NCBI RefSeq assembly: GCF_032854445.1
Contig: NC_088301.1
Span: 9,048,281 to 9,112,280 of the forward strand
Direction of reading: 5' to 3'
Source of the DNA: Liolophura sinensis
Lineage: Eukaryota > Mollusca > Polyplacophora > Chitonida > Chitonidae
DNA: 64,000 bases
Notes under the pieces: generated by a model
Database searches by the model: none
The model's input: only the letters and a program-made list of their open reading frames with translations
What the model was told of the DNA's origin: nothing
Part shown: positions 14,001 to 26,000 of the stretch, in pieces
Numbering within the stretch: position 1 is the stretch's first letter
How the letters are laid out: each line of letters begins with the position of its first letter
Translations under genes and position numbers: made by a program

Positions 14001-17000
14001 AAATGAAGGCCCTCAGAGGATAAAATGGAACATTATTTTCAAGTCCGTTAACACCAGTTTTATGCTCTTATCTCCATGGTGATAATAAGCAGTTGATGCT
14101 GCATCTGAGGCCTTTGAAGGTGAAGACAACTTTTACCAGAATGGCATGCCAGCCTATATGCAGCACAGGTGGGAAAGTTTGTCAGCAACTTGCCAAAGGT
14201 TAGTGGCTTTAATACCCAGGCAGGCAGTCAGATTGCCTCCACGCATAAACCGGACAGCCGTATATAAGATAGACATTGTTGAGTATCCTTAGGACATTAA
14301 ACAATAATAAGATAAATCTAGTTGTTGTATGATTGGACTGGTCCTCAGCGGGTTTTGTGTATTTCTAGCCCCTAGTCTGTGCAGTTAAATAACATGTTGT
14401 ATGATTGGACTGGTCCTCAGCAGGTTTTGTGTATTTCTAGCCCCTAGTCTGTGCAGTTAAATAACATGTTGTATGCCATTGTCGTGTGTGGCTGCAACTC
14501 TTCAACAGGATGTAGTTCAAGTCCAGCTCATGCTGGCTTCCTCTGCAGCCGTACGTGTGAAGGTCTGTCAGCAACCTGCGGATGGTCGTGGGTTTCCCCC
14601 GGGCTCTGCCCCGGTTTCCACACCCACCATAATGCTGGCCGCTGTCGTATAAGTGAAATATTCTTGAGTTTGGCATAAAACACCGATGAATCAAATAAAT
14701 AAATAAATAAACAATGGTCTGAAATTACTTTGTGAGATTTATACATCAATAAAGATAGTTTCTATGGTCTTTGAGGCCTGTTACGCTGTTTTATAGCTCT
14801 GTTGTCGCATAACTGATTCACCTTATGGTCAATTGCGTCATGTTGGTATAAGATGCTGTCTAATGGGCTTACTTGGTTTGGGCAAAATCTGCGAATAACT
14901 TGGCCTTTTTCTGACGTGTGTCCTTATTTGTGATGCATAGTAGTTGCATGTAGATAACACATTTCCGAACCATTGATCTCAACTTTGAAAAACTACTCCA
15001 CTTTGTGGGGGTTTTTTTTGGCACATGTTTACCTTGTCTGCACTGTTTACAGTGTTTACAATGTTTACACTGTTTATAATGTTTACACTGTTTACAGTGT
15101 TTACGCTGTTTACAATGAAGCTAAGGACAGCAGATACTTGTTAACTACGTCATTCACGGAAGTGACCAAGGACAAATGGGTTTTAGGTCCAATTAGCCAC
15201 AAACTGACAGAAAACAGTTAAAACATCAAAATATAAGCAAAATCAACTTTTTAACCTATTCGCGTTGAAAATAATATATCTTACTTTCATTTTTCTGCTG
15301 ACATAAGTTTGCTGTAGTTGGACTGCAAGACCACGTTTGTGCTGTTTTAGCATCTTGTCAAATGACTCATTTTTTCCCCCTTTATCTCTGATGTGGCTAT
15401 CTTCAGGTGTGTGTAATGATTACGTAGACGTACACACATGTACATTTATCGGACTAGCGTTACCTAAGCATGTACACTATATGATAAGTGTATTGATTCA
15501 CAGTGATGTCATCTGAAATCCTTTTCTGGCATCTGTCAGGGTTAACTTGACACAGGTGTCACTTGGCAGGTGTTTGGGGAAACACATCAGATGTCTGGCT
15601 TCTTCTTCAAAATGTCCAAGCATCCGCTTCGGGAGTGGTAGATCCAGGATCAATCCTGCGTCGAGTCGCACCTAAGACCTTAAAAGAGGAAGTTGTAATT
15701 TTCTCGCTTGTCGTTCAGCATGAAGTGGATAGGCTAGTTGACCTGTGTCAGTATAATGGCGCGGGCGGGGTGGCTTACTTGCCTTCTGTAAGTCGTCTCA
15801 GTGAAGCAGTACTCCAACAAGTAGGCACATTACCTACACCCTGAGGATCCCTTCGTCGTCAAATGACTGAAAAATTGTTAAGGGCGACATTATATCCCAA
15901 GCACTCACTCACTCAAAATGTCCATTATGTCAGCAATATACCTGTCACCTGGCCATGCTTTTAAGGGGATTTTAAGGGATTTCCTGGTTTAAAAATTGTG
16001 ATCTGTACCATGTCTTCCCATACAGGGAGTGAATTGTGGGAATGAAAATAGGACGGATTAACAACAGAAATTTGTTTCATTATGTGCTTTAGCTATTTAA
16101 GTTATATTGATGTCTCTATGATGATATGAACGTACATACCCTACTTCTTGAAAGCTGTGGGACTGACATTAGTAGTGTTGAAAGGGGAATATTACATTTC
16201 TTTACCAGCCTTTTGGAAAAGTAAAGATATGAGTATGTTGTTCATTAGATGGTCTGACTATGTGAGAAAAAAGAAACTCAATATTCCTGCTAGAATTACA
16301 TATATATTGGCTAAAATGAGCAGATCAGGTGTTCCAAATTTTAGGGGAAATAGGGTAGTTTGTCCATGAGTTCGTACACAGGTTTTTTTTTTTCTTTTTT
16401 GTTAAGTTGAATAATATTTTCATGGATGTATATTCTGATCAGCCTTCCTGTAGTAATACTGTAAAACATCTGGAATACATTTTCCTTGTGGGATGAAACT
16501 ATCCAAACATGAAGGAAACGAAAAAACAAGGACAAATTTCCCTGACCCCTCTTTAATAATAGTGTGATCTGAACTTTCTGTATGTAAAATTATGTGATGA
16601 AATGATTACTATTTGAGGTAAACCTTAATTTTGTTCCTGATTTTACTTATTTTTGGTACTGTAATTCTTCAACTTTTTCACAAGTTTGTTAGGTGTTTAT
16701 TCAAGCATATTCTGAGGGCACAATTTTGAGAAGACATGAATTTATAGATTTTTTAGCACTCTGAAAGAGGCCAACTCAACCAGTGCAGCTTTATCTCCAT
16801 ATAAGTCGTCATAAATTGCACTGCTTTTTAATATGCAAACAGTTTGAATGAGTGAGTGCTTCGGGTTTAATGTCGTACTGGCAAACAGTTTGATGAATTA
16901 GGCTTGGCAGCATTATCTTACATTATCTTACATGGATATACAATAGATACTTCCTAACCTTTTTCTTGGTAGTTAACACTATTAAGTCATCATTATTAAG

Positions 17001-20000
17001 TGCATCAGAAGGTAAGGTTAGCTTCTTATAGATTTATATGTGATTAAGAATAAGAGACTCTTTATCTATATAAACATGTCATTAGTTTCCCTTACACAGC
17101 AGCAGGACTTCCATTATCTTTCTGACAAGAAGGCTTGAAAAGTAGCCAGCCACGTGACACAGAATAAATGAGGTAAAATTGGGGTTTTGGACATAGTAGG
17201 CAGCTACTATACCTGCTCAGTTTTCTGACTAACAGACTCCTTGTAGTTGGTAACTGTAGATGCTTTATAATCTAGCCATTGTGACCACGTTGACAGTCGT
17301 TCAACCGCATTGTGGTAACCTTTTTGAATCCAGCTTGTTGTGAATGTTCATCTGATGGTAGGGTTGGTTTCTCCATGTTCTGGTTAGTCTCCCTCACATG
17401 TAAACCTGATCAGCTGCTGTTATACATACTGAACTCCATGTTCTCTTGAGCATAACATAAAACCCCAAGTTATAGGAAGTAAAAGGCTGAGGCTTTTACA
17501 GCACACGGCCAGTACTTAAAATATATTGCATGTGGTGAGATTTGAATTGGTAGAAACAGGAAGACCCTGAATATGTTAGAAAAAGTTTGTAACTTTTTAA
17601 ATGATTCAGTATGATTGTAACGTTTTAATTGTGAACAGATTGTAATCATATGTACTGTCGAAGAGTTTAAGAAGACAATTTGACATCATCCCATTCTCAT
17701 AAGATATTCGTATCATACAGTCATTGTAAAGCCCGAATTATTTTGATATTAACAGTGAAAAAAGTTAAAAAATGAAGTGAGGCTAGGTCAAGAGATAGTC
17801 AGCTTTTCATTTATTTATTGTTTATTCAGATTTTTTGAATAGTTGTCATTTTGCAATTTGCGGATGTTCGTGGGTTTCCCCGTGGGCTGTGCCCAGTTTC
17901 CTCCCACCATAATTCTGGCTGCTGTCTTGTAAGTGAAATATTCTTGAGTTCGGCATAAAACACCAATCAAATAAATAAATGAAAGTATAGCTTAATGTAT
18001 TCAAATTAATGAACTCTCTAGTGTGCTTTACCAACTACAAATCTGAATGGTGTTGAGGTATTATAACAACAACAGAAAAAATAATAATGATGACAATAAT
18101 ACTTTATTTTCTGTTGGAGGTCAGCTAGTTACAAACCTATCTTCCTTGAGTCCTTCATGCTTACACACATTAACACACAAACTTATTTACATGTACATAC
18201 AGTATATATAAAATATAGATAAACCTGACTGATGATTACCAACTGTACAGTATGCATCCTAGACAATTCTACACTTAATCTGCCGAGGCATATTTTGACA
18301 TAATAAAAATTTCAATTTATTTTTGAAAACATTGATGGGGCCTCCGTGGCTCATTCGGTTAGTGCGCTAGCGCAGCATAATGACCCAGGTCGCTGTGAGT
18401 TCGAGTCCAGTTCATGCTGGCTTCCTCTCCGGCCGTACGTGGGCGTAAAACACCAATCAAATAAATAAATAAATAAGAAAACATTGACACTCTGTGATAT
18501 TTTTTAACATGTATATGGAGTCAGTTCCAAGGTGTCACCCTAGAATATCTAAAAGAATGTTTTAATAAGGGCATTAGTGCTAGCTTTAGGAGGGATGATG
18601 TTCATGGATGTTCGTACATGGAAGGTTATTTTGATGGACAGTTGCAGTGTATGTAAACTGCCTGATTAGGTATACCGTGAGGTTAGTTCATTCAGGCATT
18701 TAAACATTAGTACAGCTATGTGCGACATGATTCTTTCATATACTGTCATCCATTTTAAGATTTAGAACATTTTTTGACTCCATGTCTTATATTAAGCATT
18801 TAAAATAATCTGTGCTGGACATTTCTGCAGTTGTAACATACGTTCAAGTGACTCTTTAGAGCCATGCACTGCCCCGTATTGGGCAACAGTAATCCAAGAA
18901 TTGTTGGATTATAAAACAAAATTTTGGCATGGTGTGCTAAATATTTTTTGATCTTTCGTAACAATGCGAGCTTGGATGATATAAGTTTACTCTGATTCTC
19001 TATTAGTTTCTTGAAGGACAACTTGTCATCAGTTGTTATACAAAGAAACTTTGTATACTTAATGTTTTCAATTTTTTGTCCATCAATTTCTTGGTGGAGC
19101 TTCCTCTACAACTTAGCTATACACTGCCATGAACCAACTGTCAGGCCTCTTCTCTTATCACGGTTTATTGCCATGTCATTATCCTTGCACCATTGGAATA
19201 TGGTTTGACTTTCGTTTACTAGTGCTGTGTCTACACTTTCCAATTTTTTGGTTGAGGTTGATACTGTTGTGTCATCTGCAAACAGATCAGTAATACAATT
19301 ATTAGCTTATATTGGGAGATTATTAATAAAAATATTAAGGAACAGTAGGGGCCAAAATAAGGAACAGTAGATGGCCAAAATAAGGAACAGTAGATGGCCA
19401 AAATAAGGAACAGTAGAGGGCCAAAGTAAGGAACAGTAGGGGCCAAAATAAGGAACAGTAGAGGGCCACAGTAGAGGGCGAAAATAAGGAACAGTAGAGG
19501 GCGAAAATAAGGAACAGTAGAGGGCCACAATAAGGAACAGTAGAGGGCGAAAATAAGGAACAGTAGAGGGCGAAAATAAGGAACAGTAGAGGTAGCAAGT
19601 ACTCTGACATCACAATTTTTCCCACCCTAAACACTGAGTACATTTAATGCTGTTGTAGCTTTTGTTACCCACAAGTAAAAGATTACTTAAAACAATGTTC
19701 TAAAAAAAAAATATAATCCTCTGTATTAAGTGCTGAGGAATTTGTATACAGTTTGATTAATCTTGCTATTTTGCAATTTAGTTTGTCTTGTTATTTATTT
19801 AATTGGTGTTGAATGGCAGCCACATGTACCTAACAAATTTATCTGCTGTCCCGAAGCAAGAGTTGAACCTGTGAGTTCTGGATTTGAGGATATACAACCA
19901 TGTCGAGAAATTTGCTACGGAAAAAATGACTCTTTCGAAAAAGAAACCTCTAAAAGTACATTCTGAATAGTTGGCCTCTCTGATTTATCAGATCCCCACT

Positions 20001-23000
20001 TGAGATGTGTCAATGTAGCAATGGATACTCAAATCATATAATTCCATACATTTTATCACCACAGTTATCTTACTCTATTATTTTAAATAACATGTGATTA
20101 ATAAGATAATGCTCATGTTAGTGGTGCTCTCTCCAGTAATACATAGTCGTCATATGACTGACAAATTTTAAGTGTGACGTTCCCCCCCCCCCCACTCAAT
20201 CCAATAATACAGATTTGTGTGTGCCAAACTCTATCAACTCTTGACCACCGTGTGTGTGATGTTTAGATGATGTCAGGTTTTTTTTTACAGTCTCATATTT
20301 GTGCTCATAATTACATAATTATCAAGCTGCAATATGAGCAATAAATGTTAACACTGTGATTACTGTGTCCCAAAATACTTGCATAACAGTACATGCCATA
20401 CGACCTTTATGAAAAGTGCTCTGCCCAGTTTCCTCCCATTATAATGCTGGCCGCCGTGGTATAAGTGAACTATTCTTGAGTACAGTGTAAAACACCAATT
20501 TTTACCGAGAAATTGAGTTAGATTTGTGTGTGTGTGCATGTGCAGAGGAATGCATGATCAATACTAAATATTAAAATCCTTCAATTCTGATTGTGTAGTT
20601 AGCTACCTAAAACATCTGCACTTAGTGACTTTCACCAATCCTTCAAAATCTGCTGTTTCATTTTATATCAAACTTTGTACATGTCACTCAACATTTACTT
20701 AAACTACACCATTTCAGCTTATTCTGGAAGTCCTGCTTGGGCAGATCAGGTTTGCTGATGAGAGTGATCTCCCTTGTTTCAGGTGCGTGTCTTCAATGGG
20801 ATCCAGTATATCATGGAGGAGGCTATCACAGGAGAATTTGCATTGATCAAGGCCTGGAAAGCTGACAAGGAAGGCAATATTACATTCAGGTATTAAACAC
20901 TCGAAATACTCTGACTGAATGTTAGAAACAAAGAAAAGCATTCCACTGAATGTTAGTTTAGGACTTTATACAGCCTAGAAAATACAATCATGTGTGGCTT
21001 CTGACATGTATGCTAGTTGAAATAATCATTACAGTAGAGACTGAGCCGCAAATTCTTTTGGTCTGATAGTGAAACTTATTATGAACCACCTTGGTTGTCC
21101 ACCTTGATGTCTGGAGACTTCGCTGGAATCAAACCCGAATCGGGTCACACAAAAGGCTTTGAAAGGCTTTTTAAAACACCAGTCATATAGATAAATAAAT
21201 TAATTAAAAATACACCATTATTAAAAGACGTTTCAAAAACAAAGAGAGATAAGCTATGAATGTTTTCTGTTAAACATTATGTTAGATAGATGTAAAGGTA
21301 CAAATGCCTAAATTATTTTAACAAAAAATACAACTTTAATTTTAAAAAATAGCAGAAGCATGGTGATATTGGTATAATTTAGACTGGAAAAAAAACATTG
21401 CTATACCACCATGTACATGATATCTGTATTTGGAGTTATATTTATACTGGCTTACATCAAACTGATCTGTATGTGTTCATTTACAGTGTAGAGTGAGTTC
21501 ACATTTGGCATACATGTGTTTAAAGCATGTTCCAGTGCCATTGTTCTCTCCTGAAGGGCATTGGTGGCAATAAGTAACCAACTCTTATCTCTCTTTTAGT
21601 ATTTAATGCCATAGTTCACTGGAGGCCATATCTCTTCCACCAATATGACAAATGCCACAAGTGGAAAAGTTATCACTGTGACTTGACAGCGATCAGTGGT
21701 TTACTGAAGGGCTCTCTGGTTTCCTCCGCTGATAAAACTCACTACCATCTGGTAAAGTGTACAGTTCTTGAGTAAAACGTTAAACGAATCAAAGAGAAAA
21801 AACAAGCACGCAACATGTACATTAACTTTTCCATGGCATTAGGGCCAAAGCTGTTGGAAACGGTTACCATTATTCTCTTATACTTCTATATTCTCTTGTA
21901 TTTTTCCTCTTTTCTTTGTGCAGAAAAACGGCACAAAATTTCAATCCTCCTATGTGTAAGGCAGGTAAAGTCACAATCGCAGAAGTGGAGGAAGTGGTGG
22001 AGGTGGGTGAGATCGCCCCTGAGGACATCCATGTCCCACATGTTTACATACAGAGGGTCATCAAGGGGCCCAAATATGAGAAGAGGATAGAGGTGAGTGT
22101 ATGAAAAGAAATTTGAGGACTGAGGTGAGTGCATGAGAAGGAATATGAGGATAGAGGTGAGTGCATGAGAAGGAATATGAGGATAGAGGTGACTGCATAA
22201 GAGAGAATGTGAGGTTAGAGGTAAGTGCATATGGAAATATGTGGACAAAGGTGAGTGCATGAGAGGGAATGTGAGGATATTGGTGAGTAAATATGAGGAA
22301 GTCAGTGTATACATGTATTGAAAGAATCCTGTACCAGGTTTCATGAAGTGCACTTAATTATCATCTTATAGAGGTATGAAGTACACTTAGCATGCTTCAT
22401 GAAACTGACCCCAGTACTTAACTTCCACAGGTTAATTAGTCCTCTGACGCTATTCAGCTATTTCTCTTCTAATTTGGACAAAATTAAGTCCATTTTTGTC
22501 CTGTTACAGACTTAGTCTTCTGGACTTGTTTTTATAACAGGACACTGCACTGATATGAAACTTGGTAGGTGGCGTCACCATGGCGATTTATCGATCAGGT
22601 TCAGATTTCAGGCCATTTCCTCCTATTTCGACAAAATGATAGCAGTTTTAGGTCTGTTGAGATTGACATACAAAGACAAGTAGCCATTATTATTCTGACA
22701 GGGCAAAACCAGCAGGGAAGTTCATGTGTTGTGAAAGCAATGTTTCCATAATTTGCATTTGAATAAGCAGTACTTGTTATCTGTGCCCATCATCTGCAGA
22801 TTGTGTGGAGGCCACATGCGTCCACCTTTGTATTTCAATTTGGTCTTTTTGTCTTGTAGAGAATGACGGTTCGTAAGGACAGCAGTGGGGAATCGGGAGC
22901 CCAAAGTGACGCAGAAAAACTGAGAGCCAGAATCATCAAACGAGCTGCTTTAGAATTTGAGGATGGGATGTATGGTATCCTTGAATTGTCACAGGCTATT

Positions 23001-26000
23001 TTACACATTCATGTATAGGGCCACAGAAGCAATCTGTTTCAGCCCACTTTATTCTCAGTGTGAAATTATTTATATAGTACTCTATGTAAGCACAAACACA
23101 CTGAAGCCTTTAGGGGGCATTCCACTTTTATAGCCTATATATAAAGCCGGCCTGTGGATCTACATGAAGCTCTTGGTCAGAGAGTGGAAATGATGCTATC
23201 CACTATTTTGAACTGCATGTAAATCTTCAACCTTTCAACCTCTAAAGCACTCGTTTTCAATTGAATCTGTGCATACAATTACTATGAAAATGAGGCCAAA
23301 AATGACTTGTTTGTGGCACTGAAGATCCAAGCTTCATAAAACTTAGCAAATTATTTCTCTACACCCCATACTTCTCTCAGAATGTTTCAAAATATTGGTC
23401 ACAGAGATGGTTGAAAAGGTCAGAGGATTAGGGTACATGTAAGACATTATTTGACCTAAAACGTTGTCCATGATTAAGCCACTCATATTACCTTTCTGTG
23501 AGAGTTTTGTTCATCCATAGACAGGTGTTCTTAGGTTTGTAGACAGGGCAATATCCTACGGGAAAAATTTCAGTGACAAAGAAGTATTTTATGTCTATTG
23601 TTTGCCGCTAGAAATGCAAAATTTTAGGTTAAACAAACTATTGCTTATATTTACATTTTTACATTCATATTGTAAAAGAGGGGCCTCCATGGCCGAGGTG
23701 GTAAGCGTGCCCATGCTACGCCCTGACCAGGAACCTCCCAGCAGTGTTGTCACTCTAAGTTCATGTTCAGCTCATGCTGGTTTCCCAGTACATAGGCGGG
23801 TTTGACAGCAACCTTTGGATGGTTGAGGGTATCCCCTGTGCTCTGCACAGTTTGCTCTCACCATAATGCTGGCCCCCATTGGATAAGTGAAATGTTCTTG
23901 AGTACGACATAAAAAAAACAATCAAATAGATAGTAAATGAATAAGTTTGGAACATCAAATTGTCCTGGATCATTCAACTGACGCTCTGAAAAACAAAGAG
24001 AGATAAATGATGAAGTATATTTGAAGGAAAAAACCCACCATATTTTTCAAGATCATAGTGTTTGTGAGAATGGTTTGTCTCAGCACCATAAATCCTTCAC
24101 CTGTCCCTTAGCTAACCTGGGTATCGGCATGCCTATGTTGGCCAGTAACTACATTCCCCAGGGGTTGAAGGTGAACCTTCAGAGTGAAAACGGGGTGCTA
24201 GGTCTGGTGAGTACACCATCTCTGTGTCTGTCTGTCTGTCCTCATCTTTGTGTATTACACAACAGTACACTGGCCCAGTAACCTCTCTCCAATCTCTGTG
24301 AGTTCAAGTCCAGCTCACTTTGGCTCCCTCTTCAGTCATACATGAGAAGGTTTTCTAGCAATCTGCAGATGGTTGTGGGTTTCCCCAATCATAATGCTGG
24401 CCACCGTTGTATTTGAGTGAAATATTCTTGAGTACGGCATAAAATTTTAATCAAGTAACTAAATAAATAAAATAATTGCCAGTTTATTGTATTTATAATA
24501 ATAAAAAGTGGTAAGGGTCTCAAAATAATGCTTATTGACCATCTCTGCTCAGTATGGTAAAATCTGTACCACAGGCTGACAGCCATTGTTCCCTATGTTT
24601 TGTTTATGAATCTATAAACCAAACACTTATATTTTGCGATTTTTATATTTTTTGCCTGTTTCATTTCTTTGCATTTTAGTCCCACGATTTTGCAAAGTTC
24701 AAAATTCAGTTCGAATCTCTCTGACCAATTTTTGATCATTTGGTCTCAGTATGATAACTACTCCAAGTATTGTCCAGTTTTGATCATGTTTTGGGAGCAG
24801 ATTTATTTTGAGACTCCCTAATAGATTATGTTAATAGATTAAACCAGCTTGATCAATATATAAGTTTTGCTTGCAGTATATAGCATGGGATATAGACTGA
24901 CATAAATTACAATAAAACTTGTACATGTGTTAAATAAGTCTCTTGTTTTGATAAAGAAAGTAAATTAAATTTATTCGTCAATATATGTATATATATATAT
25001 GAGGAATTAAATTACATTAAACATGAATTCATGTGCCTAATGATGTGTTTTGTGAAGGGCCCAATGCCGACCAGAGAAGAGGTGGATGCTGACCTGATTA
25101 ACGCTGGTAAAGAGACCGTGACGGTCATCCCTGGAGCATCATACTTCAGCAGTGACGAATCCTTCGCTATGATTAGAGGGTAAGACATTTACTTCAAACC
25201 CTGACCACTTCGGTAACCTAATGGTTAGAGTGTCCACCTCGAAGCTCCAGGGATCAAACTCAGATCCGGTCATACAGAAGACTTTAAGAATGGTGCTTGC
25301 AACTGCCTCGCTTGGCGCTTAGCACTGAGAGGTTAGAGCAAGGAAACAAGACCGGTTCGCCAGGTGTCAGTATAATGTGACTGGGTGAGGTGTCATGTCT
25401 GGTGTCTTCTACATGATGCATGGACCTGCCCTGCCACAAGAACATGCAATGTGTGACCGAAAAATTGCTAAGTACGACATTAAACTCCAGACAGACATAC
25501 AAACATGTTCATACTTCATACCTGCACTGAGCTACTTACTTTTTGCAGGGTTAATGCTGTGTTTAATATTGTTTTGGCTATATCACAACAATGCCTCCTT
25601 TTTGTTGGTTTATTTGATTGACATTGTTTAACACCATTTTCAAGAATTTTTCACTTATACAATGGCTATCAGATTTATGGGTGGAGAAACCCGGAAGCCC
25701 CAGGATAAATCACTGACTTTTGTCATGTGTGACATTTATAGATTTGTCTATGACTTTGGTAATGATAAATAAACTTCGTTGAAAATACATATAAGACCTC
25801 AGGGGCAAACAGGCTGTTGAAAATACATATGGTGTAGTAAGTAGTTTCTGTGTTTCTTATGGTACAGGGGCCATATTGGAATGACTATGCTTGGAGCCAT
25901 GCAGGTGTCAAGATACGGAGACTTGGCCAACTATATGATTCCGGTAAGTTTCATTGTGTTTTCTGTAGGGACAGTAAAATGTCTCCCATGTAATTCTTAA

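Noticed and set aside
15563-15844. 93-codon plus-strand frame
   Set aside because: It lies within the family 2 SINE, bounded by its target duplication.
19231-19643. Three overlapping minus-strand frames of 73-102 codons with repeated PSTVPYF / PLLFL units
   Set aside because: They are translations of the 23-bp minisatellite; repeat periodicity of 23 cycles the frames.
21886-22353. 155-codon minus-strand frame
   Set aside because: It is antisense to OXCT1 exon 7 and to the donor minisatellite; Ser/His/Leu repeats reflect the 32-bp unit.
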